Notes under the pieces: model-generated
The model's input: only the letters and a program-made list of their open reading frames with translations
What the model was told of the DNA's origin: nothing
The model's database searches: none
Assembly: GCA_036873135.1 (NCBI GenBank)
Contig: JAPTYO010000007.1
Span: 11,824,763-11,888,762, forward strand
Length of the DNA stretch: 64,000 bases
Reading direction: 5' to 3'
DNA from: Clarkia xantiana subsp. parviflora
Taxonomy: Eukaryota; Streptophyta; Magnoliopsida; Myrtales; Onagraceae
Made by a program: the position numbers and the translations under genes
Shown: positions 1 to 8,999 of the stretch, one piece after another
How the letters are laid out: each line of letters starts with the position of its first letter
Position numbering within the stretch: the stretch's first letter is position 1

Positions 1-2
1 AG

Positions 3-803
3 CGGTCTGTTCCACCGGCTGACCGCAAGACGTGCCCCCGAGATCCTGAGGCTGCGTTGAAATGTGTTGAGGAGTCACTCGCGCGCTTTGCTCCTGTACG
101 TTATTTTCCTTTTATGTTGGATCTATCATGTTTGTTTGACTTCTCTGTGTATGATGTGTTTGTGTTGTTGTTGTAGGTGAATGCCGTGATGACCAACCTC
201 TCCTCTTTCGTTGTTGAGCTTGTTGAGGAGACGAGGGGTTTGCAGGATCGTCATGAGCACTTGTCTCAGGACGTTGTCGTGTTGAGGGAGAAGGCGCGCG
301 CACATTCAGATGCTTCTTCCGAGGCTTCCGCTGATCTTAAGAGGAGTCAGGATTATGCGTCTCAGCTGGAGGCGGAGCTGTTTGCCCTACTACGTCAGGA
401 GAAGGTTGATGAGGAAACGCATGTTGTGGCGCTGGGGGAGACTAAAGAGTCTCATGTTGCCCTGGGTGATCAGCTTGGAATGATCGAGTTTCCTACTACA
501 GCTGATTATCCCAAGCTTCTCGAGAAGGCGCGTGATGATCGCATGGAGTCCTTCTCTGTGGATTACTTCAGGAGGGTACATTCCCTTGCCCCCGATTTTC
601 CTTTCCAGAGTGCTGGTCCATATGCTGGCTATGCCCTTGGGGCTATTGCGGGGACCCGAGCGAGTGGTGGAGCGAGTGGTTTGACGGGACAGGCGTCCGT
701 CCCTGTTGGTGATGATCGCCGGGGTGCTTTCAAAGGCCCAGCGCAAGATGTTTTTATGACTGATGTCTTTGGTTCTGATGCTCCTGACGTTGGGTCAGGT
801 TGA
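3..803 (+). CDS. Antisense ORF of the Tat element, plant 'gypsy-type transposon' coiled-coil protein, 5'-truncated by window edge
   Basis: The coding exons are 3-95 and 177-803. The 81-bp intron 96-176 has a GTACGT donor and a TTGTTGTAG acceptor, and phase 0 is kept across it. The protein continues through a charged heptad-rich part (VVELVEETRGLQDRHEHL and on) predicted to be a coiled coil, then a region around LEKARDDRMESFSVDYFRR, and ends in a Gly/Ser-rich tail with a TGA at 801-803. Proteins of this kind are annotated in plants as putative gypsy-type transposon proteins and correspond to the antisense ORF of Tat retrotransposons; their function is not established. It runs opposite to the Gag ORF. 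The start codon is outside the window. The frame is intact, which suggests a fairly young copy. Confidence 0.7.
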
Positions 804-2108
804 TTTTTCTTTGTTTTTCCATGTGTACATATGGTTGCTCCCCTTGCATGGGTGAGATTTTGACGGGTTGCATCTTGGGCTCGACTTTTAAGCTGGCTGG
901 ATGTCTTTACTCTTGAGTCCTGCTATATTATATATATATGCCTGACATGAGATGTTAGAAAGATATAATACTAAGTATTATTTTGCCTCTTTCTTTATTG
1001 TTGTCTCAGTGACTTGTTCTCTTTTTGTAAGAGTATTGCTCTACTGAATGGTTGATTTTCTTGATCCGATGGTTTTCCTTAGGAAACTGCTTCTCTGTTG
1101 GTGACGGTTGTGGGTGAGTTGGTATTACCGTCGTCTGTGGCTTTGTAGGGAGGATGATCTCCGTTGAAGTGCTTGTCTTTCTTTATGAGGATGTGAACAG
1201 ACTAGTTTGTTCACATATTTGATGCTGTGGCTGAGTGAGGATGGATTAGTACGTCCAACCCTTATTTTTGTTTGCGAGGGAAGATTCCCAATGATCCGCT
1301 TGTCCCCCGACTTTTGGCAAGGATGTGAATAGATTAGTACGTACACATCCTTGTATGATGGCGAAGTGTGGATAGATTAGTACGTCCGACACTTGCATTT
1401 GTTTGCGAGGGAGGATTCCCAATGATCCGTTTATCCCCCGACTTTTGCAAGGATGTGAATAGATTAGTACGTTCACATCCTTGTAATATGGCGAAGTGTG
1501 GATAGATTAGTACGTCCGACACTTGCATTTGTTTGTGAGGAAGGATTCCCAATGATCCGTTTATCCCCCGACTTTTTGCAAGGATGTGAATAGATTAGTA
1601 CGTTCACATCCTTGTGATATGGCGAAGTGTGGATAGATTAGTACGTCCGACACTTGCATTTGTTTGCGAGGAAGGATTCCCAATGATCCGTTTATCCCCC
1701 GACTTTTTGCAAGGATGTGAATAGATTAGTACGTTCACATCCTTGTTATGAGGATACTTTAACTCCTTGTATGCGTCTAACGTCCGTTGTTTTAGTTTGT
1801 CGTGATGAGCTTCGCTTAGGCTTGCTTTGATATCTTTCTGATGGCTTTTCTTGTTGGTTGCCCTTTCTGCGTATAGGGTTAGGGTCTTTGTTGGTGATGT
1901 ATGTGGCTTGTTCCTGGTATTGGACCGGGGGAGCTTGCCATTACATAGTGATTTTTCCTACGCAAGGAGTGAACTTCATTAGTTTTCTTGTTTATATACA
2001 AGGGATGTGCGTGGATGGAGTCAACTGATCTCCCATCCTAAATGTTCTACTCAGCATTTGAAAAGTAAAGATAGAGTATGTGCATGTCATAAGGGAAGGG
2101 TTATTCCC
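804..2108. other. Non-coding interior of the Tat element
   Basis: No credible ORF in either direction. It holds the 130-bp tandem array described separately, and T/G-rich unique sequence on both sides. In a full Tat element this place would be occupied by the end of pol. Confidence 0.6.
1187..1747. repeat. Tandem repeat, about four units of 130-131 bp, inside the Tat element
   Basis: Unit starts (the CGAAGTGTGG word or its variant) fall at about 1231, 1361, 1491 and 1622, so the spacing is 130, 130 and 131 bp; a partial unit precedes them from about 1187. Each unit contains two copies of a smaller word, ATAGATTAGTACGT, one followed by TCACATCC and the other by CCGACAC, about 50-80 bp apart. 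Both are flanked by matching words on each side (GGATGTGAAT...CACATCC; AAGTGTGGAT...CCGACACTT), so each forms an imperfect stem. Retand-type elements are known to carry amplified repeats in this place. Confidence 0.9.
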
Positions 2109-5100
2109 TTAGTGACGGTTTGATAAAGCTGGCTTCCTGCATGCAATGTGGGAGCGCAGAGCTCCTTGTTTGATCAGGTCCTCGATTTTGTTGCGAATGG
2201 AGGGGCAGCCATTTGTGCTGTGACCCCATTTGTTGTGATAGTGGCACCACAATTCTGGATTCTTCCCGAGGAAAGCAATTCGGATCTCGCTTGGAGGGGG
2301 TAAAACATCCTTCAGGGTGGTCCTGAACAACTCTTCCACCTCTATGTTTAGAGGTATATATTCTCCATCTTGGTTGTTGTTCAAGTCTTGTCTTGCACGC
2401 TCTTGTTCGCGCGCCTCCTCGTGTTCTGTAGGTGGGCTGAACCACCCCAGCTCATTTGCGACTTCGATTGCCGTTTCCATCTTCTCCTTTAGGTCAGCCA
2501 TAGACTTGGTTGTCCTCCACCCATGTGTTCGTCCGAACAGGAGAAATGTGGGTGAGTTCATGTTCAGGAAAAATCCATTGATCACGGCTGACTTGTCTGC
2601 AAAACTTGCAGTTGCGTTAATAGCGAATCGCTTGAAGTAGTTTTGGATGGATTCTGACTCTCCTTGTTTAATGTCCCATATGCTTGGGGGCATTGGGGTT
2701 TGAAGTGTTGGGAGTCTTTCTCCTTTGCTCATCATCTCGTCAAATCGCCTTTCGACTTCAGATTTGGAACACTGTCCCCTTTCAATGACTGCAATGTCCA
2801 GGCGGTTTTTGCATCTTAGGGCGTTGACATAGCATTTTCGTGCTGTTGTCTGATCGCCCAAGACTTCACCGATTCCTCCCCTTAAGCGGTATTTCAGCTT
2901 TTGATGTGCCGTTGAAGGCACCATCTCGTAGGGGTTTATCGTTGTTCTCCCGAGAATTCCGTTGTAAGCGCCGAGGCTTTCGACGATCACAAAAGTGATG
3001 TCGATTTTCATAGCGTTCCACCCCTCTCCTATCACAGTGGGAAGGGTGATCATTCCCAGTGGGTATGTAGCAGCTCCGGCAAAGCTTACTAACGGGAAAT
3101 TTCCCGGCTTCAGGTCCTCTCTTTTCATTCCCAGCTGTTCGAGGACGTTAATATGGAGGATGTCTGACGAGCTTCCTCCGTCGACTAGAATTCTTTTGAC
3201 ATCGAACCCGTTGATTTCCATCGTTATTACTAACGCGTCATCATGTGGGTAGACGATGTGTGCCATGTCTTTTCTCGAGAATCCTATCACGAGGTCCTCC
3301 TCTTCTGGTTTCTTTCTTTTTCCATACTTGGGGAGTGTGCTTGCCTGCGCAGCGTAGACATCTCTTGTGTTGGAGACTTGTCCTCCTGCAGCTGGACCAC
3401 CGTGAATGACATTAATGACTCCCCTCTTTTTAGGAGGAGGGTTGTCAGTGGTCTTCTCCTTTCCTTTTTCCTTTGGTGTGAATTTTCTCTTCACCTTTTC
3501 GATCTTCCCCCCCTGATCGACGTAGTGCTTAAGTCCGCCTTCTTGTATGATTCGATTGATTTGGAACTTAAGGCTTCTACAGTCGTCTGTTTCATGGCCG
3601 TTGACTTCGTGGCTTTCACACCACTTGTCTTGCTCCTTCCCTAGCTGACCCTTTCTGAAACCGAATGGCTCTTTCCAGAGGTTTTGCTCTTTCATTTCTT
3701 TCAGTATGACGCTCAGGGGAGCATTCAAAGGGATCAGCTCGATGGTGTTGACATCTGCATTCTTGTCTTCTTCAATGTTGAATGTTCTTCTCTGGGGTGG
3801 AGTCCATTGTTTTTGTTGGGGGGTTTGATTCTGCTTCGGGGGGCCTGGCTTGCTTTCATCTTTCTTGTTGCCGGGCTTACCCCACTTGTCCCGTGCTGTC
3901 ATCTTGTAATGCTCAGCATCAATGTACTCTTTAACTCTTGCCACGAGTTCTTCCATTGTTTCCGCAGGTCTTGTAGAAAGCTTTTGGCCTAGGTCGTACC
4001 CGTGCCTACCCAGGTTTCTGACAAAGGCATGGATGATTTCTGTCTCTGCGATGTTCGTTTGGATTTCCGAGATGTTTTGATTGAATCGGATGTAGTAGCT
4101 TGCGAGGGACTCATTCCACTCTTGCTTGACGTCATCCAAGGCATTTGATCCTTTGATAATCGATCGTTCTCCCATGTAACGTTGGATGAACTTTTCTTTG
4201 AGGGACTGCCATGAGTCTATGCTTTTCTTTGGTAGGGAGAAGAGCCAGTGTGCGGCTGGTCCGCCTAACGTTTGGGGGAACGTCATGGCTATGTGGTGAG
4301 GGTTGTCTGTCATTCCCAAAAGCATTACCTCATGCTGCTGCACGTGCTCTATTGGATCTCCCTTGCCTCGGTATTTTTCTGGTCTTAGATTATACAGTGC
4401 GTCTGGGACGCGACTGTACACCAGTTCGTCAGTGAAAGGGTGGGATGTAGTGTCCACCAATGTGTTCATCCCTCTCATTTTCCTTTCTTTTATCTTCTTT
4501 TCAATCAGCTTTTCAAGCATCTCTTCCGTCAACCCGGTGATTGGGTTATCCTGATTCTGGGGGTATGCTTCTTGGCCCATGCTTGCGCCTTGTTGGGGAA
4601 ATTGCGCCTGCGCCGGGTTATACTGAGAATATCCACCTTGATATCCCTGGAATGTCTGGGATGGCTGCCTCCAGGCTCCTTCACTGTATGGCCCTGCTTG
4701 GTAGGGTGTTTGTGAGTGCGAAAGCTCCTGCCTTGTCCACTGCTGGGGGAACTGCCTGCTCTGCTGTGCATTCCCGTGGAAAGTCGGGGTTTTTGAGATT
4801 GTAGGGCCTCTCTGCTGAGGTGCATTCATTGGAGGCGCTTGCCTTGGTGGCGGGGGCATATTTGCTTGATGCGCGGGAGGGGGCGGTGGCGCCCCGAATC
4901 CTTGGTTGCGCAGTGCTTCTCTTAGATGAAGTAGTTGTTCGAGTGCTGCCATCATTTCCGGGGTGACTGTGGGTGCAGTGTGTGCCCCTGGTGCTTGGTT
5001 GTATGCTCCCGCGTTTGGCATTCCGTATGGTTGCTCCTGCGTGTTGAAGGTTTGGTGGGCGAAACCTGGAGGAGCGTTGGTTTGCTGTGTGCCCCCTTGC

Positions 5101-5285
5101 GCGTTACTCCGAGAGTGTACGCTTCTAGTTGGCATAGACGAGGCGACTGAGGCCTCGCCTTGGCTCTGCGGGGGAGCTCTCTGCGGAGGAGGTCTCATGC
5201 TTGACTCCGGAGCCGGAGTTTTCCTTGGACGTCCTGGTCCTCTTCTCTTCGTCTTAGTCGGCGGTGGCTGCTCGTTGCTTGCCAT
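2109..5285 (-). CDS. Gag-protease polyprotein fused to a second partial Gag (1058 aa)
   Basis: A single uninterrupted frame. Residues 1-250 are Pro/Gln-rich and contain an AT-hook-like core (RGPGRPRKTP, residues 15-24). A retrotransposon Gag domain covers about 300-460, followed by a knuckle-like motif at about 555-570 (WCESHEVNGHETDDC). An aspartic protease follows at about 680-800 with the active-site-like VDGGSSSDIL at 701-710; DGG in place of DTG is usual in Tat elements. From about 865 a second, different Gag C-terminal region begins (GESESIQNYFKRF), ending in its own knuckle-like motif near 1013-1027 (WCHYHNKWGHSTNGC). The first ATG is 18 bp from the primer-binding site. There is no reverse transcriptase, RNase H or integrase. 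The protein would form particles and process itself, with pol supplied in trans. The double Gag layout is unusual; a stop-free 3.2 kb frame argues that it is selected or very recent. Confidence 0.88.
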   Translation of the reverse strand: MASNEQPPPTKTKRRGPGRPRKTPAPESSMRPPPQRAPPQSQGEASVASSMPTRSVHSRSNAQGGTQQTNAPPGFAHQTFNTQEQPYGMPNAGAYNQAPGAHTAPTVTPEMMAALEQLLHLREALRNQGFGAPPPPPAHQANMPPPPRQAPPMNAPQQRGPTISKTPTFHGNAQQSRQFPQQWTRQELSHSQTPYQAGPYSEGAWRQPSQTFQGYQGGYSQYNPAQAQFPQQGASMGQEAYPQNQDNPITGLTEEMLEKLIEKKIKERKMRGMNTLVDTTSHPFTDELVYSRVPDALYNLRPEKYRGKGDPIEHVQQHEVMLLGMTDNPHHIAMTFPQTLGGPAAHWLFSLPKKSIDSWQSLKEKFIQRYMGERSIIKGSNALDDVKQEWNESLASYYIRFNQNISEIQTNIAETEIIHAFVRNLGRHGYDLGQKLSTRPAETMEELVARVKEYIDAEHYKMTARDKWGKPGNKKDESKPGPPKQNQTPQQKQWTPPQRRTFNIEEDKNADVNTIELIPLNAPLSVILKEMKEQNLWKEPFGFRKGQLGKEQDKWCESHEVNGHETDDCRSLKFQINRIIQEGGLKHYVDQGGKIEKVKRKFTPKEKGKEKTTDNPPPKKRGVINVIHGGPAAGGQVSNTRDVYAAQASTLPKYGKRKKPEEEDLVIGFSRKDMAHIVYPHDDALVITMEINGFDVKRILVDGGSSSDILHINVLEQLGMKREDLKPGNFPLVSFAGAATYPLGMITLPTVIGEGWNAMKIDITFVIVESLGAYNGILGRTTINPYEMVPSTAHQKLKYRLRGGIGEVLGDQTTARKCYVNALRCKNRLDIAVIERGQCSKSEVERRFDEMMSKGERLPTLQTPMPPSIWDIKQGESESIQNYFKRFAINATASFADKSAVINGFFLNMNSPTFLLFGRTHGWRTTKSMADLKEKMETAIEVANELGWFSPPTEHEEAREQERARQDLNNNQDGEYIPLNIEVEELFRTTLKDVLPPPSEIRIAFLGKNPELWCHYHNKWGHSTNGCPSIRNKIEDLIKQGALRSHIACRKPALSNRH

Positions 5286-5301
5286 GCTGTTTGTTCTGTG
5301 G

Positions 5302-5321
5302 GTGATCCGCAGACGGCGCCA
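5302..5321 (-). promoter_or_regulatory. Primer-binding site of the Tat element
   Basis: On the minus strand TGGCGCCGTCTGCGGATCAC begins two bases inside the LTR terminus (ACA at 5326-5324, then CT). TGGCGCC at the start of a primer site is common in plant Ty3/gypsy elements that use a tRNA whose 3' end is GGCGCCA. This fixes the LTR edge at 5324 and the element's direction. Confidence 0.8.
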
Positions 5322-5686
5322 AGTGTTTCGACCGGGTTATCGCGGGTTGCCCGCGGGATAGCCCGTCGAACTCGTCGGGTTGGATGCGAGCTAAATCCGC
5401 CTTCTGATGTCGTGCGCGGGCTCTAGCTTCGTCTTCCAAAAGAGGGCAAGTCTTTCCGGCTCTCTAGCAGATCGTCCGTCAGCCCCTGCAAAGGAGCGCT
5501 ACCAAGCAGTCCCCGTGGAGAGGGGGGGGATGCTTGACGTGCTCACTCCGACGATCAACATCAGTAATTTTCTAGAGAGAGAAAGGGAGGGTTTTTAGAG
5601 AGAAGTCAGAGCTTTTTCCCAAGCTTGCCCAAAGTGAATTTGGAAATGAATCGAATTGACTTGAAAATGTTCACCCCCAAGGTGGC

Positions 5687-5694
5687 TATTTATA
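5687..5694 (-). promoter_or_regulatory. LTR TATA box
   Basis: Reads TATAAATA on the minus strand within CCTATAAATAGCC, inside the LTR and upstream of the Gag ORF. It is the likely core promoter of the element, with transcription expected to begin about 30 bp lower, near 5660. Confidence 0.65.
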
Positions 5695-5898
5695 GGCAAC
5701 CTTGGACCGTAAACCGGTTTTGACCCGGTTCAATGGGGAAATGTGAACCGGGATGTAGGGGTAAGCTTCGGGAAAAGGGTTCTGACGTGCGTCTCAGGCG
5801 GCTGTCATGGACGGGACGCGCGCGCCTCTGAAACAAAGGTCTCGGACACATAGGAGTTAATGTAAAAACCGGGTCTCCGTATACGTCCGAGGTAAAAT

Positions 5899-5921
5899 GG
5901 GGGGTGTGCGCGACACCCCCC
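5899..5921. repeat. GC-rich hairpin in the LTR
   Basis: GGGGGGTGT, loop GCGCG, ACACCCCCC: a nine-base perfect stem just outside the palindrome array. Confidence 0.75.
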
Positions 5922-5931
5922 GGGTGTGGAA

Positions 5932-6132
5932 CTTACCCGGAATTCCGGGTAAGCCTAGGCCTACCCGGAATTCCGGGTAAGCTTAGGCTTACCCGGAAAT
6001 TCCGGGTAAGCTAAGCTTACCCGGAAATTCCGGGTAAGTTAGACTTACCCGGAAATTCCGGGTAAGTTAGACTTACCCGGAAATTTCCGGGTAAGCCCCC
6101 CGGGGATGCCGGGCAAGTTCGAACTTGCCCGG
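5932..6132. repeat. Array of seven palindromes, six at an exact 28-bp period, in the LTR
   Basis: Palindromes of the form CTTACCCGG(A/T-rich centre)CCGGGTAAG begin at 5932, 5960, 5988, 6016, 6044 and 6072, exactly 28 bp apart, although centres differ in length (AATT, AAATT, AAATTT) and linkers differ in sequence. The first and sixth are perfect palindromes of 22 and 24 bp. A seventh, diverged, perfect 24-bp palindrome (CCGGGCAAG...CTTGCCCGG) lies at 6109-6132. Several linkers (CCTAGG, CTAAG) are themselves near-palindromic, so two alternative registers of pairing exist. Confidence 0.95.
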
Positions 6133-6240
6133 TTTTCCCCGGTTAGCTTGAAATTGGGGAGGAACGGTGAGTCCCATACGTGCACGAGGTCCGAATAATT
6201 AAAACCGAGCCCGGATCACGCGTATGTCCATCACTGGTCA

Positions 6241-8819
6241 TGTATGTTATAGTATATATATATATATATGAATGAATTGAAGTTGTGTGCTATATTTTCC
6301 ATCTTATCTTCTTTTGGAGGTTTATGTAAAAGTACCTCCCATTAATTAGTTGCTTCAACTTCGCTTTCACTTTCAACTTTCAAGTAGCATGTCGCAATCC
6401 CGGCCATTAACAATCCTTCTTAACTCCACATGTGCCTAACTTTTTCCTTAGTCAAATTTGTTCGAGAAATTAGTCTAGAAATAATAATAATTAGCTAAAA
6501 GAACTTTACAATTATATTTTTTCAGAGTATTAATATGAAATTTTATATGTTGTGGATGAATATCCGACATATAATAGAATATATTATTATTAGAGTTAAT
6601 AACGATAAAGTTAGATATATTATATTTATATAGTTAAATATTATATTTTATATTTTTATCAGTTACAATATCTTATTTTCTTAGATTACTGGTCTAGTCA
6701 TATAAGGAATATAGCTATGAATAAAACGATAATAATAAAATTTATGTTATTTTGTTAATGTGTATATTTTAATAGTTATGAGACCACTCTAATGTCTTAA
6801 AATTGCTCAAAAGCATCTCATGACATCTTAAAGGCCGTTATTTGTTTTGTCTAACTTAAAAACCTTTTCGATTATTCATAAATGATTTTTAATTTTTTTT
6901 AATTTTCAATGTAGTCGAGCTAATACTAAATATATTAAAACTTATTGGAAGAAATTTATATAATATGATTTTTTTAACTGTATATTTTTTAGCGTCTTAG
7001 TCCTAGATAATATTTTTGTAAGTTATAATAGTTTTACCATAAAAATAAACTAATTATATTTAAGCGTATTCATGGTGATAATTGTTGTTGCATTTAGCCA
7101 ACTTATGATGAAATTTAATATTTGTATGACATCATTGATATTATATTATATTATGTCTCATAAAAAAAATATTATACTATACTATTTATTATTTCATATA
7201 TACTTATCAATCAAAATTACATCTTATGTTAAATAAATTATTGTAATCTACTTCTCAATTTTCATGAGCACATGAATTAATATGATCATATAAGTTTATA
7301 AATAAAGAAAAAAATCCACTATATTTTAAATCAAATAGTATAAAAAGTTATAATGTATTCAAACTTATATAGTTGGATAAAGTTAGTTGTAAAAAAATAA
7401 TTTTATTGATAATTTAAAAATGATTAATTTTCATAAATAAGTAGACATTAAAAATCTTTTTAATTATTCTAACATCTCTAATTCTTTTTTTTTTGTGTTA
7501 AAATTAATTTTTTTCAAGATTTTTATATAAATAATTTTATCATACCATAATATTATATTTTATTAATAAAAGCTATATATACATATATTATAATTTTATA
7601 TAAATAATTATAATATTTAAAATAAAATCGATGATGATATTTTTCATTAAATTTCACAAAAAAAAACTAATTCAATATTTTTATGCATAAACTATAATTA
7701 TATATGAAACAATATATTATATACAAAAAAAATAAAATAGTTAACTGCTACGTTTTTACAAAGGTTTTTTTTTTGTGATTGTATTATCACTCTTTTTTTT
7801 TTCAAATGTTGTATAATTACTTAATTTTTAACAACATATAATGATGAATATATGATAAATATACACAAAATTAAGTTGAATAGAGTTAAATAAAACATAC
7901 TTATTTCAATTAAATTAATCTTTTTTATTATTATTTTCTATTTATTGAAATTTAATATATAAACATTTAAATTAACTTAAATTTATAATATAATAAATCG
8001 AAAATAAATTACTTTGTTCAGATTAATTATCTAGTATTACTATAATCTAATTTTTCTTATGAGTTGAATTACGCACGGGTCAATGATTAATGATTAGTAT
8101 TTATTATTAAGATAAAAATTTATTTGTAGAATCTCTCATGAAGCACATGTTAATAGTTAGTGTACATTTATAACGTTGGCGATATTCACAATCGATTTTC
8201 AAAGATAATAATTCCAATTTCCCCATTGCTAGCTGTCCATCTAATAATTGTTTCTTTATTGCATGTGTAAAGAATGAATTAACGGGTGTGAATTAATAGA
8301 GTCACGAGTAGTATTCTCCCACATTTAGTTGTTATATTCATCTTCATTGCAGTCACGAGTGACTGCTATAATTAATTAATTGCTATATCCACATAAGTGC
8401 ACCATGCAATGCATGAATATATACGATGAGCTGAAAGTGGATCGGAGATATACGTGAGTGAGTCCCATTGATGTGTCGGCGCCAGACAACACAAACGTGT
8501 TTAATTATTTGACTATAGGTTTAGAAAATTGTAAAGTGTATTAATAATAATAAGTTATTTGGGTGGTAGATTAGTTGGAAGAGATAATTACCAAATGATT
8601 AGCATTGCAATGCAAGTGCGTGGGGTCCAAAATGCGAAGAAGTTATAAGATAAGCAAGCATTATTTGATTCATTCATTCATCATGAGTAGTGAGTGGCAT
8701 GGGTCCTCTTTGGGCACATGGTGCTCCTGGACTACGGACTGAGACATAGTAACCATCTTCTTATAGGATTTTCTTAAAATTTACAAGACCACAAATTATT
8801 ATTAATATAATATAATAGG
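6241..8819. other. AT-rich intergenic stretch
   Basis: About 2.6 kb with no ORF or domain I can support. It has a short TA tract near 6252-6270 and long A/T runs. The last few hundred bases (from about 8280) become less AT-rich and are the likely promoter side of the gene that follows. Confidence 0.5.
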
Positions 8820-8999
8820 GGGAGAGAGAGAGTGGTGTTTAAGCAAGCTGGTGTTGTTCACTTCCTCTTCATTATCTATCTATCTATCTAGCCAGCTAGC
8901 TTTAGCTACATGAATGAATGAAGGAAAGAAAGAATGATTGTGAGATGAATAACGGTCCTCCTCCTCCCTGCAGCAGATAGCTTAGCTTATAATCGATCT
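8820..8999 (+). promoter_or_regulatory. Probable 5' UTR/promoter-proximal region
   Basis: A GA tract (8821-8834), then CT-rich sequence with an (ATCT)n tract near 8874-8890, directly before the start codon at 9000. GA/CT tracts are common around plant transcription starts. No TATA box can be assigned with confidence. Confidence 0.35.

Larger units (their letters stand above)
1..6240 (-). mobile_element. Non-autonomous Tat-lineage (Ogre/Retand-like) Ty3/gypsy LTR retrotransposon, 3' end outside the window
   Basis: The element reads right to left. In order it has the 5' LTR (about 5324-6240), a primer-binding site directly inside it (5302-5321), a Gag-protease-Gag reading frame (5285-2109), a non-coding stretch with 130-bp tandem repeats (1187-1747), and an ORF on the opposite strand (3-803). 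That order, with tandem repeats and an antisense ORF before the 3' LTR, is what is known for Retand/Ogre-type Tat elements. Only 1.3 kb separates the Gag ORF end from the antisense ORF, which is too short for reverse transcriptase, RNase H and integrase, so the copy must depend on a relative for those functions. The 3' LTR and target duplication lie left of base 1, so LTR identity and age cannot be judged here. Confidence 0.85.
5324..6240 (-). repeat. 5' LTR of the Tat element (outer edge approximate)
   Basis: The inner edge at 5324 is set by the primer-binding site. The outer edge is placed at the last CA before AT-rich unique sequence (6240; 6230 is an alternative), because the partner LTR is not in the window. 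It contains a TATA box, a GC-rich hairpin and an array of seven palindromes, listed separately. Confidence 0.7.

Noticed and set aside
2317..5361. Several plus-strand ORFs of 70-130 codons under the Gag ORF
   Set aside because: They are shadows of the GC-rich minus-strand coding frame, with no domain or codon pattern of their own.
5932..6132. CRISPR-like look of the LTR palindrome array
   Set aside because: Spacers are only 4-6 bp linkers, the host is a plant, and the array is inside an LTR.
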